Source: Salinivirgaceae bacterium (lineage in GTDB: Bacteria > Bacteroidota > Bacteroidia > Bacteroidales > SZUA-534). Taken from it: a stretch of 64,000 nucleotides of DNA. The notes under the pieces were generated by a model. That model searched no databases. It was not told the DNA's origin and worked only from the letters and a program-made list of their open reading frames with translations. Location of the stretch: the NCBI GenBank assembly GCA_017557605.1, contig JAFYYJ010000061.1:58117-122116 (forward strand), in the 5' to 3' direction. Below, in pieces: positions 9,162-18,519 of the stretch. The first letter of the stretch is position 1. The number at the start of each line of letters is the position of its first letter. Position numbers and translations under genes: made by a program.

Positions 9162-10523
9162 ATGGAAAAGGTTAGCTCGACCGCTATAAAAAACAAACTC
9201 ACAGCACTTTATCGCCAGTATTCCGACAGCATTGCCGCCGGAATGCCCGCCGCGATGAACCGTCAGCGCGAGTCTGCCATCAGCCAGTTTGATGAAAAAG
9301 GATTGCCCGAAAAAGGGTGCGAACGGTATCGATTTACAGACATTATGGGTGCCTTCGGTCATACTTACGGCTATGCCATCGGTCCGCAAAAAGAGCAAGT
9401 TGACAGCCAGAAAGCCTTCCGCTGCGCCGTTCCCGGACTCGACACCTACACCATAACCGTTGGCAACGGTTGGATTGACACACAAAACGGCAATCTGCCC
9501 GCAGGAATCACCGTTGTTGGACTTGCCGAGGGAGCACAACTTCACCCTGACATTTTCGAAGCCAACTACAACCGTCTGGCCGCCACGAAAAATGATACCA
9601 TCATCAGTCTGAACACGGCATTTGCGCGTGGCGGACTGTTCCTCTATATCCCCGACAATGTTGTGGTTGACAAGCCTATTCAGATTGTCAATGTTCTGTC
9701 GGGAGGAAACCCGTTGATGGTCAACCAGCGAAACCTGATTGTGGCTGGACGCGGCAGTCAGGCTAAAATCGTCTTCTGCGACCACACGCTGGCCGAGCGG
9801 CAGTTCCTGCTGAACAACGTCACCGAGGTTGTGATGCTCGACGGCTCGCAACTCGACTGCTACAGCATTCAGAACCTCAACGACCATTCGTCGCAGATAT
9901 CATCCATACTGATTGAGCAAAACGCCGGCAGCCAGCTGCTTGCCAACACGCTCACGCTTCACGGCGGGTTTGTGCGCAACAATCTTGAGGTGCTTATGAA
10001 CGGTCAGCACGCCGAGGCCAATATTTACGGTCTGTCACTGCCGTGCGGCCACCAGCATATCGACAATTTCACCTACATCGACCACGCTGTGCCAAACTGC
10101 ACCAGCTACGAGCTTTACAAAAACGTGCTCAACGGCGACTCTGTGGGGGCGTTTGGCGGCTATGTTCTTGTACGTCCCGACGCGCAAAAGACCAATGCAA
10201 TGCAGTCGAACAAAAACATCTGCATCTCGCCTTCGGCCCGGATGTACACCAAGCCTCAACTCGAGATTTACGCCGACGATGTGAAGTGCAGCCATGGCGC
10301 TACCATTGGTCAGCTCGACGAGACGGCGCTCTTTTATATGCGTCAGCGCGGAATAGGCGAGGGTGAGGCCAGAATGATGCTTATGTCGGCCTTCGCGCAT
10401 GAGGTTGTCCGCACCATCCGCATACCAATCCTAGCTGACCGCTACGCCGAAATGATTGAGAACCGTCTTCGCGGAAAGCAAGCGGCGTGCGGCGAGTGCT
10501 TTATGAAGTGCGATAAGAGGTAG
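9162..10523 (+). CDS. sufD: Fe-S cluster assembly protein SufD
   Basis: 453 residues. SufD pairs with SufB and SufC in the scaffold complex and is needed for iron acquisition. The C-terminal block (YADDVKCSHGATIGQLDETALFYMRQRGI, split by families as SufBD core) and the following GEGEARMMLMSAFAHEV are diagnostic. The N-terminal helical region is divergent, as is normal for SufD. Starts 3 bp after sufC. No cysteine desulfurase (sufS) or sufE follows; the next gene is a BlaI regulator with its own promoter. Confidence 0.95.
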   Translation: MEKVSSTAIKNKLTALYRQYSDSIAAGMPAAMNRQRESAISQFDEKGLPEKGCERYRFTDIMGAFGHTYGYAIGPQKEQVDSQKAFRCAVPGLDTYTITVGNGWIDTQNGNLPAGITVVGLAEGAQLHPDIFEANYNRLAATKNDTIISLNTAFARGGLFLYIPDNVVVDKPIQIVNVLSGGNPLMVNQRNLIVAGRGSQAKIVFCDHTLAERQFLLNNVTEVVMLDGSQLDCYSIQNLNDHSSQISSILIEQNAGSQLLANTLTLHGGFVRNNLEVLMNGQHAEANIYGLSLPCGHQHIDNFTYIDHAVPNCTSYELYKNVLNGDSVGAFGGYVLVRPDAQKTNAMQSNKNICISPSARMYTKPQLEIYADDVKCSHGATIGQLDETALFYMRQRGIGEGEARMMLMSAFAHEVVRTIRIPILADRYAEMIENRLRGKQAACGECFMKCDKR

Positions 10524-10612
10524 GGGAAAAAGTTCAGAGTTTTGAGCGGGCAAAAGCTTTGTTCCGCAGCGACCATAGCTATCTCATTAAAAATCAAATT
10601 AATTACGATTTT

Positions 10613-10630
10613 ATACTAAATTTTTAGTAT
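10613..10630. promoter_or_regulatory. BlaI/MecI-type operator dyad, distal
   Basis: Perfect 18-bp palindrome ATACTAAAT/ATTTAGTAT (centre between 10621 and 10622). Its arms resemble the TACxxA half-sites of BlaI/MecI operators. It lies about 77 bp before the blaI-like start and 17 bp upstream of the -33 box. Confidence 0.6.
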
Positions 10631-10646
10631 TTTTTCGTGCAAAATT

Positions 10647-10694
10647 GTTGCGCGTATATTTTTATCTACTATGTTTGTAGTACTAAAAATTTAG
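10647..10694 (+). promoter_or_regulatory. Promoter with overlapping operators of the BlaI-M56 cassette
   Basis: GTTG (10647-10650), 19 bp, TATGTTTG (10670-10677): a textbook Bacteroidota promoter. The -7 box is embedded in a dyad TACTA-N6-TAGTA (10667-10682) and followed by CTAAA-AA-TTTAG (10683-10694). Both share half-sites with the perfect palindrome at 10613, so bound repressor would cover the -7 box and start site. Suggests autorepression by the BlaI-like product. Confidence 0.7.
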
Positions 10695-10706
10695 GAGATA
10701 ATTGAA

Positions 10707-11099
10707 ATGGAAAACGAAAACCGTAATCAGTCGCTCACGAAAGCGGAATTGCATTTGATGAACATCTTGTGGGACAAGGGAAAAGCCACTGTGCAGCAAA
10801 TTCATGATGTGCTTGCTGAGCCAAAGCCGGCATACACTACCACGCTCACCGTTATGCAGATTCTGACAAAGAAGGGTGTGGTTGACTTTGAGAAAAACGG
10901 AAAGGCCAATGTTTACCGCCCGCTGCTCACCCGCGACGAGTATATTGGAGGATTTATGAACGAAACATGCGACACCGTCTTCGGCGGGTCGATGCGGTCG
11001 TTCTTTTCTTTTTTCGCCAAAAGCGAGAAAATCAGCCGTGACGAACTTGCTGAAATTCTGAAGGAGATGGATGATGGCGATGAGCAAAACAATAAATGA
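10707..11099 (+). CDS. BlaI/MecI/CopY-family transcriptional repressor
   Basis: 130 residues, normal for the family. Winged-helix DNA-binding domain with LTKAELHLMNILWDKGKATVQQI and the recognition-helix region PAYTTTLTVMQILTKKGVV, then a dimerisation helix region with RDEYIGGFM. These repressors dimerise on TAC-rich dyads and are released when cleaved or signalled through a partner M56 metalloprotease. Here the partner is encoded two genes downstream, and operator dyads overlap its own promoter. The AGGAGA run at 10693-10698 is a good ribosome site. No beta-lactamase gene is nearby, so the regulated process is unknown. Confidence 0.93.
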   Translation: MENENRNQSLTKAELHLMNILWDKGKATVQQIHDVLAEPKPAYTTTLTVMQILTKKGVVDFEKNGKANVYRPLLTRDEYIGGFMNETCDTVFGGSMRSFFSFFAKSEKISRDELAEILKEMDDGDEQNNK

Positions 11100-11119
11100 A
11101 AAACTAAAAAAATACCACG

Positions 11120-11965
11120 ATGAAAACACTTTCAAATATTTCAAGAAAACTGACAGCAAGTTTGTGCGCAATTCTTTTGGCAGCATTTACAATGCCGTGC
11201 TCGGCGGCCGACTACAACCGCGATTTGTCGGTAGAAAAGCTGAAAGAGTGCAAACTAATGGTGATAAATTCACATTTGCTTATCAAGAATTGGGTTTATA
11301 TCGAGAAAAATCCCGACACCCCCGACAAACTTGCGCTCAAAAAACTTCATAATGAGGATTTTCCAAAATTGCAGGCGGAAATGATGGAACTTGCGAAAAA
11401 GTGGGATGAGTCCGACTACTACGAACTAGAATCGATTTTTGTGGATATCAACGATTTGCTTTTCGACTACCAAAAGGGAATTATGAGAACCTTAAATTCA
11501 AAAGCCAATTACGATGACGATATTATTGTTATGGAAGCGCAGGAGATGGTTGAACAAGACGAAATATCTGCCACAAATGATGTAATCGCTCGCATTGACA
11601 TGCTTATTGAAAGAATCACAGCTGCCGACATTTCACAGACTGTGCAACCGCTATTTCCCAACCTTTCGAACTTGAAAGGCAATTCTTACACGTACGAAAC
11701 AATAGAGGAGCAAGGTGCAAGTTACGAGGAAGCTGAAAAAGCTGTCGCAATGAAAATCAGGCGTTTGCACGCCAAACAATTATCATTGCCAATCGACAGT
11801 ATTTCGGTAGAAAAGTTGACCCCGACGACTGAAATTTTAAAAAATAATGTGTACGAAGTGTTTAAGATTGTGGAGAATAAAGATGCGAATACAAATGGCG
11901 TTGCCAGTCATACCACTCGTATTACCAAAGTTTATTTGGTTCCTAAAAAGAATTTTACCAAATGA
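11120..11965 (+). CDS. Unrecognised exported helical protein in the BlaI-M56 cassette
   Basis: 281 residues. A clear signal peptide (MKTLSNISRKLTASLCAILL, probable cleavage after SAA near residue 30) leads to a mainly helical protein with DLSVEKLKECKLMVINSHLL, acidic helices rich in E and M, and a short beta-like C-terminus TTRITKVYLVPKKN. I recognise no family. It starts 20 bp after the BlaI-like gene and 78 bp before the M56 gene, all on one strand, so it is probably part of one operon and might be a ligand, substrate or modulator of the sensor. Function cannot be assigned. Confidence 0.8.
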   Translation: MKTLSNISRKLTASLCAILLAAFTMPCSAADYNRDLSVEKLKECKLMVINSHLLIKNWVYIEKNPDTPDKLALKKLHNEDFPKLQAEMMELAKKWDESDYYELESIFVDINDLLFDYQKGIMRTLNSKANYDDDIIVMEAQEMVEQDEISATNDVIARIDMLIERITAADISQTVQPLFPNLSNLKGNSYTYETIEEQGASYEEAEKAVAMKIRRLHAKQLSLPIDSISVEKLTPTTEILKNNVYEVFKIVENKDANTNGVASHTTRITKVYLVPKKNFTK

Positions 11966-12043
11966 TAGAAATGGAGTCACAGTTCAATTTGCTAAAACAC
12001 AGCTGTTTATATCGCATATAATTACTAACTAATACCACAAACT

Positions 12044-14890
12044 ATGATAACTACTTTCTTAAAATTCATTGCTTCGGCCGCGTTGTTATTCGCATTCTAT
12101 CGGATTGTATTGCGCGGAAAAGCCAGCTACACCGTCAGCCGCGTTTATCTGCTTTTGCTACCGATAATTAGCGTGCTGTTCAGTGTGGTGACATTTGAGG
12201 TTTACCCGTCGGGGACGGAGATAGCCATTGAGTCATACGAGCCGGTGGCCGTAACTTTTAATAGCGAGCCTGCCGCAGTAGTTGCCACCACATCGGAATC
12301 CGCATCGGTGGCAGTCTCATCGCCGTCGACGGCACAACCGACAGCTGTTAGTGAGCCGACCAAGGTAGGTCGGACTATAGTAATCGACTGGTATTCGATA
12401 TTGCAATGGGCCATTCCGGCCGTATCGTTGCTGTTGTTATTGTTGGCAGTTTATCATATCTGCAAGGTGTTGGTTATCAAATCAAAAATGCAGGTTGAAA
12501 ATACGGCTGAAGGTTACAGTCTGATTCACTCACCAAAAGTAGACACACCATTTTCGTTCGCCAAAACCATTTTCCTGCCGTCGAGCCTTAATGAGCCGGG
12601 AAAAAGTCTGATTATCCGTCATGAGAAGGCACACATTGCCCACCGCCATTATGCCGATGTGTGGTTTATGGAGTTGATAACCAGACTACTGTGGTTCAAT
12701 CCGTTTGTATGGCTCTGCCGCAACGAGTTGCGCAATGTTCACGAGTTTCAGGCCGACCATGATGTTATTTCGTCGAACGTAAACATAAACGCTTATCAGA
12801 CAACACTTTTGGAGATGGTTATGAACGTGTCGAGCCCTGTGGTGAACGGTTTTAACCATTCGTTTATCCGCCGCCGCTTTGTAGAGATGAAAAAATCGAC
12901 GGTCGGTACACTAGGCCGTGTGGCGAAAATCGGCACACTGTTGTGGATTGGCGCAATGTTCTGCGCGTTCACTTTCACTGAAAAGAAACCTGAACTAACG
13001 CAAATTGCAGAAGAATCAGCCGTGCAGGTTGCCGACTCGGTTAAGACACTCGGCCTCGGCAAATTTGTGATTGAGGGCGCGGTTGACCCTGGCATTACCG
13101 ACTCTTGCTACCTGATTTATTTTGCCGACGAAAACTTCGAGATTATTGAAACACCCGTGGCGTGCGTGCCGGTGGTTGACAAGAAATTCCACTACGAGGT
13201 TGAACTCAACGACCTGACAGTGTGCCGAATCCGCTGCATTTTTCCCGGAGGCGAGATTTGCTCGGATTGGATTGAGACATTTGCCGCGCCAGGCGTCACC
13301 TTCGGTTTGACGGTTCACAACGGATTCTATTCGTATTCAAACCAATATGCGCAGTATTTGTCGAAGATTCGCCGCTTGGCCGACGCCTACAGCAAAAACC
13401 ATCACTTGAACGATGGTGTGACCAAACCCGAAGGTTTGTACAAGACGTGGGAGAACGTAAAATACGGTGTTTGGAACAATCAAAAGGTTAAGAAAGTCGA
13501 ATTCTGCGAGAAAAAGACCGTTCTAACCCTTTCGGCGGAGCATTGGGAGCGTTCCGGCTTGACTTCCGATGTCTGCTTGCGCGATACCGCGGGCAATCTT
13601 TACAAAATGTTACACAACGAAAGCGATGGCACTCGTCGCTATCTCGACTATATCCGCGGCGCCCGCTACTCATTCGAGCCGCTGCCAAAAGGTGTCACCA
13701 AATTCGATATGGTGTCGAAAGTCAACCCAAACATTCCCGCAGAATTAGCAAACCTATTTAAGAATAATACGCCCGGCGGATATACGAATGTGATTGTGGC
13801 GGACATTACTGAGAATTTGAATGCCGACCAAAAACCGAACTTCAGCATTACATTCAAAACCGAACTCACAAACGAGATTTCAGGCTGCTCATTTGAAATT
13901 ATGAGCGAAAACGAGATACAGACAGGCAACGCTCGATTGTTGGGCGATATCGACCTTGACAATAACGGCGAAGGTACATTCAACACCTATCTCGACGAGC
14001 CGTGCATAGTATGGGTTCTGCAAACTATGGCCGATGGAGCGGCGATAAAATCTTACCAAATAAGCATTCCGTTTGTGCCAGGCGAGAACGCACAGTTTAC
14101 GTTGAAGTCAACCGGAATTAAGAAACGTGACGGTGGACCAGGATTTAGGATGGAAATGCCTTCGTACCAACTGACCGGCTCGAAATTCTACGCCGAATGG
14201 GAGAAAGCCGAGAAGAAATTCAACGAAATGTTTGACAAACACGGCGACAAGGCCAACGCTACCATTAACGAATACGTGAAAAAGAACGCCAACAATCTTG
14301 GTTTGGTAATGCAATATCTGATTGGACCTTGGAACGCCGATTACAGCATTCTGCCCCAAAAAACCTTGCAAAATCCGATGGTGAAAATTTTGAAACAACG
14401 CAACGATTATTGGGAAAAGGTTAAGGAAGAATCGCGGAAACGCCAAGAGGAAGCCCGCGCCAACACCGCCCCGGGCAAAATGTTTACAGATATCGATTTG
14501 CAGAATATGAGCAACCCCAACAACCGTCCGAGCCTGTCCGACATTGTGGGCAAAGGCCGCTATGTGCTCGTCAATTTCTGCTACTCGACCGAAAAAAAAG
14601 AGATAGAAGGAGGAAAAGCAATTGACGCTATGCTTGAGAAATATAAAGGGAAACCCATTGACGGGGTTTCTATTATGTTCAGCTATATATCTATTCCCGA
14701 CTTATTTGAAGATTATATTAAGAGCATCGGTGTCAGCCACAAAATGTATTACGATGTAAATCACCAAGCAAGTAGATTGTATGGAATAAGCAATGGCGAG
14801 ATAATACTCTTCGGCCCCGACGGCACAATTCTTAAACGCGACATTGCCGCCGAAGAACTTGAAAAGGTTGTGGAAGAGGCTTTACAATAA
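12044..14890 (+). CDS. M56 (BlaR1/MecR1-like) metallopeptidase fused to thioredoxin-like domain
   Basis: 948 residues. N-terminal membrane helices near 2-22, 34-52 and 118-146 frame an M56 domain with zinc motif HEKAH (193-197) and a downstream glutamate in EFQADHD (about 234). A further helix lies near 292-312. The large exported remainder carries a DUF4369-like strand region (about 335-420), a long middle section, and a C-terminal thioredoxin/TlpA-like domain (about 800-948) with GKGRYVLVNFCYSTEKKE, in which the usual CxxC is absent. M56 proteins sense envelope signals and trigger cleavage of BlaI-type repressors. Last gene of the cassette. Outputs and ligand unknown. Confidence 0.88.
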   Translation: MITTFLKFIASAALLFAFYRIVLRGKASYTVSRVYLLLLPIISVLFSVVTFEVYPSGTEIAIESYEPVAVTFNSEPAAVVATTSESASVAVSSPSTAQPTAVSEPTKVGRTIVIDWYSILQWAIPAVSLLLLLLAVYHICKVLVIKSKMQVENTAEGYSLIHSPKVDTPFSFAKTIFLPSSLNEPGKSLIIRHEKAHIAHRHYADVWFMELITRLLWFNPFVWLCRNELRNVHEFQADHDVISSNVNINAYQTTLLEMVMNVSSPVVNGFNHSFIRRRFVEMKKSTVGTLGRVAKIGTLLWIGAMFCAFTFTEKKPELTQIAEESAVQVADSVKTLGLGKFVIEGAVDPGITDSCYLIYFADENFEIIETPVACVPVVDKKFHYEVELNDLTVCRIRCIFPGGEICSDWIETFAAPGVTFGLTVHNGFYSYSNQYAQYLSKIRRLADAYSKNHHLNDGVTKPEGLYKTWENVKYGVWNNQKVKKVEFCEKKTVLTLSAEHWERSGLTSDVCLRDTAGNLYKMLHNESDGTRRYLDYIRGARYSFEPLPKGVTKFDMVSKVNPNIPAELANLFKNNTPGGYTNVIVADITENLNADQKPNFSITFKTELTNEISGCSFEIMSENEIQTGNARLLGDIDLDNNGEGTFNTYLDEPCIVWVLQTMADGAAIKSYQISIPFVPGENAQFTLKSTGIKKRDGGPGFRMEMPSYQLTGSKFYAEWEKAEKKFNEMFDKHGDKANATINEYVKKNANNLGLVMQYLIGPWNADYSILPQKTLQNPMVKILKQRNDYWEKVKEESRKRQEEARANTAPGKMFTDIDLQNMSNPNNRPSLSDIVGKGRYVLVNFCYSTEKKEIEGGKAIDAMLEKYKGKPIDGVSIMFSYISIPDLFEDYIKSIGVSHKMYYDVNHQASRLYGISNGEIILFGPDGTILKRDIAAEELEKVVEEALQ

Positions 14891-14969
14891 ATTGAGTGTT
14901 AACGTTCTATTATAAGCCCTACTCAAACCCAATGAAAACAAACATTTTCCCATAAAATGTTTTATTCAG

Positions 14970-14998
14970 ATTAACGACGGCCAACAGCCGTCGTTAAT
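14970..14998 (+). terminator. Strong hairpin after the M56 gene
   Basis: Perfect 12-bp stem ATTAACGACGGC / GCCGTCGTTAAT with a 5-nt loop, 80 bp past the M56 stop. The following TGTTTC is only a weak U-tract, so termination is likely but not certain. Confidence 0.5.
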
Positions 14999-15066
14999 TG
15001 TTTCAGGCTAAAGCCAAACCTAACCACGAAGCATTAAACGGCCTCATCTTCTAAACTTTTTCGTAT

Positions 15067-15074
15067 TACCTTTG
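15067..15074 (+). promoter_or_regulatory. -7 element of trmD
   Basis: TACCTTTG, full consensus, 26 bp before the trmD ATG; no clear TTG at the -33 distance. The rest of the 210-bp gap holds the hairpin at 14970 and nothing else recognisable. Confidence 0.6.
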
Positions 15075-15100
15075 CCGCAAACAGAAAAAACCAGAACGCT

Positions 15101-15778
15101 ATGCGCATCGACATTCTCACGGTTGTTCCCGAACTGCTTGACGGACCATTCAGTCAGAGCATCATCGGGCGGGCTCAGAAGAAGGGCATTGCCGAAATAC
15201 ACATCCACAACTTGCGCGACTACTCAACCGACAAGCACCGTCGCTGCGACGATTATGCCTTCAGCGGAAGCGCGGGTATGGTGATGACCATTCAGCCTAT
15301 TGAGGCTTGCATTGAGCACCTGAAGAGCGAGCGCGACTATGACGAGATTATCTACACTTCGCCCGATGGTGAGATGTTCAACCAGCCGATGGCCAACCAG
15401 ATGTCGCAGTTGAAGAACATCATCATCCTTTGCGGACACTACAAAGGCATCGACCAGCGTGTGCGCGACCACTTGATTACCAAAGAAATATCAATAGGTG
15501 ATTATGTGCTTACCGGTGGCGAGTTGGCAGCCGCTGTTATTGCAGACGCTGTTGTACGGCTCATTCCGGGCGCCATCAGCGACGAGACATCGGCTCTTTC
15601 CGACTCGTTTCAGGACAATCTGCTGTCGGCACCAGTCTATACTCGCCCGGCCGACTATAAAGGATGGAAGGTGCCCGAGGTGCTGCTGTCGGGTAACGAG
15701 CGCCTAATCGAAGATTGGAAATATGAGCAAGCGCTTGAGCGCACCCGCCGCCTGCGTCCCGATTTGCTTGACGAATGA
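15101..15778 (+). CDS. trmD: tRNA (guanine-37-N1)-methyltransferase
   Basis: 225 residues, SPOUT-class enzyme that methylates G37 next to the anticodon using S-adenosylmethionine, preventing frameshifts. Diagnostic blocks: [16 protein letters not shown] at the start, [21 protein letters not shown], the SAM-binding knot with [12 protein letters not shown] and [14 protein letters not shown], and the C-terminal [21 protein letters not shown]. Unlike many bacteria it is not in an rpsP-rimM-rplS cluster here. It is preceded by its own promoter and followed after 98 bp by a PorE-like gene. Confidence 0.97.
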   Translation: MRIDILTVVPELLDGPFSQSIIGRAQKKGIAEIHIHNLRDYSTDKHRRCDDYAFSGSAGMVMTIQPIEACIEHLKSERDYDEIIYTSPDGEMFNQPMANQMSQLKNIIILCGHYKGIDQRVRDHLITKEISIGDYVLTGGELAAAVIADAVVRLIPGAISDETSALSDSFQDNLLSAPVYTRPADYKGWKVPEVLLSGNERLIEDWKYEQALERTRRLRPDLLDE

Positions 15779-15876
15779 AATGGAAATAGCGATTTTTTTC
15801 ATTTTTAATAGTCAAATAATCAATTCTTTGCTTTTTTTGTATTTCAAATGGATTTTTTGTTGAACAACAAAACAAG

Positions 15877-18519
15877 ATGATTGTGAAAAAGATACTTTCT
15901 TTTTTGAGTTTGTGCTTGATAATGACACAAATGCAGGCACAGGACAAAACCTACAAGCAATGGTTTCAAGAGGCACAGGAGTATATGCTCTATGAGGATT
16001 ATGACAAAGCGTTGAAAAAATACCAGACTATTGAGAACCGCGGCTGGCTGAACGCCAACATAGCTTTCGGTATAGGTGTGTGCTACATGAACATCAACAA
16101 TCAGAATCAGAATGCCATTCCGTATCTGCTGAAAGCCACCGCCAACACCAGTGCAACCTACAAGGAGGGTAACTATAAGGAGCAGGCGGCGCCAGAGGAG
16201 GCTTGGTTCTATCTCGGAAAAGCCTATCGTCTTAATGGCGAATACGAAAAAGCCATAAACGCATACACAGAGTTTAAGGTACGCAGTAGCGCTGCCGATG
16301 TCTATTTCAACGATTTTCTTAACGTGCAGATACAGTCGTGCCGTATTGCGCAGGAGATGATAGCCAATCCGCTGCCTATCGACTTCACAAAAGCCGGATT
16401 CGCTTTGAAAGGCGATGAGTGCTATTTCCCGGCAGTGGCCGGCGACGGTAAGTCGGCTGTGTTCACATCGTATCAGGAGGTGCGCGACCCATACACCGGC
16501 GAGAAGGATTTCTTTGAGTTGGTTTTCTATGCCACTTGTGACGATGAAGGTAACTGGTCGAAACCGAAGGAGATAACCTATGACATAGCCTCCGACGGCA
16601 ACTACGAGACGGCTTCGCTCTCATATCACGGCGATATGCTGATTCTCTACCGCGACGATTACGGCAACGGTAACCTATATTACTCGATGAATAAAGGCGG
16701 CAAATGGGACGCCATACAGAAATTTCCGAAGGTGATAAACTCGAAATACAACGAGACGCACGGCAGTCTGTCGCCAGACGGCAAATCGCTCTTTTTTGTG
16801 AGCGACCGTCCCGGCGGACAAGGCGGACGCGATGTCTACCGTTCGTATATCGACATAAACGGCAACTGGGGACAGCCAATTAATTTGGGACCCGTCATCA
16901 ACACTCCGTTTGACGAGGATGCCGCTTTCCTGACTACCGACAGCAAAACACTGTTCTTTGTGTCGGAAGGCCACGCAAGCATGGGAGGATTCGACATTTT
17001 TAAGTCGGTGGTAGAGCAAAACGGCGCGTGGACCGAGCCGCAAAATCTCGGCTATCCTATCAACTCGGCTTACGACGATGTTTACTATTGCCCGGTGGGC
17101 GAAGGTGCAGAGGGTTATATGAACCGCTATCCCGACGACGGCGGTGCGACAAAAGAGATGTTCCTGGTAAGACCGCTTTTGGCGCAACAACCGCTTGCTG
17201 AGGAGCCGGTATACACACCTGAGCCTGAACCGGAAACAACCGAGCCGGTGGCCGATGTTACCGAAACGGCACCAGCAGAAACCTACACTCCTGAGCCAGA
17301 GCCGGCTCCTGCACCTGTTTACACACCAACTTATCCTTCGGAATATAACCTGAAAGGAAGAATAACGCTGCAAGACAACAAAGACCTGGACGAGACCTTC
17401 TATGTTCACGTTGCCGACAACACAGGCAAGGTGGTGGCCGCTTTAAGCCCCGATGTTACAAGCGGTGAGTTCACAACACGCATACAGCCCGGAAGTTACA
17501 AGGTGACAGCTTACGGCGACGGTTATCAGCCGGCCGAGGCGCACATCTACATATCGCCGGAGGAACTTAACCCCGATGTGGTGTCGTTTGTGACAATGGT
17601 GCCGACGGCTGTCAGCACGGGAGAGTGCTATTCGATAAAGAGCATCTTATTTGATGACAACAGCTCGCGCCTGAACCACGACGCGCAAGTTGAGGTTGAG
17701 CGGCTGCTTGTGCTGATGAAAAACAACCCCGGACTGACTCTTGAGGTTGACGGTAACACCGATGACCGTGGCACCGACGACTATAACCAACGCCTGTCGG
17801 TTTTGCGCGCCCGCGAGGTTGTCAACTACCTGACACGCAAAGGAATACCCGAAAGCCGGTTTGTGATTAAAGGTTTGGGCAAGAGCAATTTTGTGGCTGT
17901 GAACGATAATCCGGAAGGCCGCGCGCTCAACCGCCGTGTCGATTTGAAAGTGCTGAACCCGAGCGGTGCCAATGTAGTGGTTGAAGGCATCTATGTGCCC
18001 GATGAGTTGAAATACCGTGACCAGATAACCTACACCATTTGGATTACCGAGTCGAACAAGCCGTTGCCGCCGGCTAAGTTCCGTGATATCAACAATGTAT
18101 GGATTTTCCCGTCGGATGACGGCAAGCACTATATGTACACTTTCGGCTTGTTCAAGCATCAGGCTGAAGCCATTCAGATGACCGGCAAGATTGTTGACGC
18201 CGGATTTGCCGACGCTCATGTGATTAGCAGCATCGAGTACAACCAGATTGTGCAGAAGGGCAGCAGCGTATATAAATCGAAAATGGCCGACCCCGACAAA
18301 AACACCTATACAATACAGATTCTGGCAGTCACTCAGCCGGTTGCAAACTCGCGCTTCCGCGGGTTGTTCGATGTTGAGATGCACAAGGGTACCGACGGCT
18401 ACTACCGTTACACTTGGGGCGAGTTCATCGGTAAACCCTCGGCACGGCAAGCTCTTGAGGACATTTTGGCTAAAGGCTTCACCGACGCCTTTATTGTAAA
18501 TGTTGACAAATTCGAGTAG
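15877..18519 (+). CDS. PorE-like TPR/PD40 propeller/OmpA envelope protein
   Basis: 880 residues. Signal peptide, then TPR-like helices (about 20-130), a PD40/WD40-like beta-propeller (about 150-425; blades with SPDGKSLFFVSDRPGGQGG and TTDSKTLFFVSEG), a Pro/Glu-rich linker (about 430-485), a carboxypeptidase-regulatory-like domain (about 490-560), an OmpA C-terminal peptidoglycan-binding domain (about 585-690, with NTDDRGTDDYNQRLSVLRA) and two SPOR-like repeats up to the end. The first parts match the architecture of PorE, which anchors the type IX secretion machine to peptidoglycan. The SPOR-like extension makes it longer than PorE, so orthology is probable, not sure. The GNAT gene starts immediately at its stop. 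Confidence 0.85.
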   Translation: MIVKKILSFLSLCLIMTQMQAQDKTYKQWFQEAQEYMLYEDYDKALKKYQTIENRGWLNANIAFGIGVCYMNINNQNQNAIPYLLKATANTSATYKEGNYKEQAAPEEAWFYLGKAYRLNGEYEKAINAYTEFKVRSSAADVYFNDFLNVQIQSCRIAQEMIANPLPIDFTKAGFALKGDECYFPAVAGDGKSAVFTSYQEVRDPYTGEKDFFELVFYATCDDEGNWSKPKEITYDIASDGNYETASLSYHGDMLILYRDDYGNGNLYYSMNKGGKWDAIQKFPKVINSKYNETHGSLSPDGKSLFFVSDRPGGQGGRDVYRSYIDINGNWGQPINLGPVINTPFDEDAAFLTTDSKTLFFVSEGHASMGGFDIFKSVVEQNGAWTEPQNLGYPINSAYDDVYYCPVGEGAEGYMNRYPDDGGATKEMFLVRPLLAQQPLAEEPVYTPEPEPETTEPVADVTETAPAETYTPEPEPAPAPVYTPTYPSEYNLKGRITLQDNKDLDETFYVHVADNTGKVVAALSPDVTSGEFTTRIQPGSYKVTAYGDGYQPAEAHIYISPEELNPDVVSFVTMVPTAVSTGECYSIKSILFDDNSSRLNHDAQVEVERLLVLMKNNPGLTLEVDGNTDDRGTDDYNQRLSVLRAREVVNYLTRKGIPESRFVIKGLGKSNFVAVNDNPEGRALNRRVDLKVLNPSGANVVVEGIYVPDELKYRDQITYTIWITESNKPLPPAKFRDINNVWIFPSDDGKHYMYTFGLFKHQAEAIQMTGKIVDAGFADAHVISSIEYNQIVQKGSSVYKSKMADPDKNTYTIQILAVTQPVANSRFRGLFDVEMHKGTDGYYRYTWGEFIGKPSARQALEDILAKGFTDAFIVNVDKFE

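Noticed and set aside
12044..14890. Beta-lactam resistance operon (blaI-blaR1)
   Set aside because: The sensor has no penicillin-binding domain and no beta-lactamase or PBP2a gene is adjacent.
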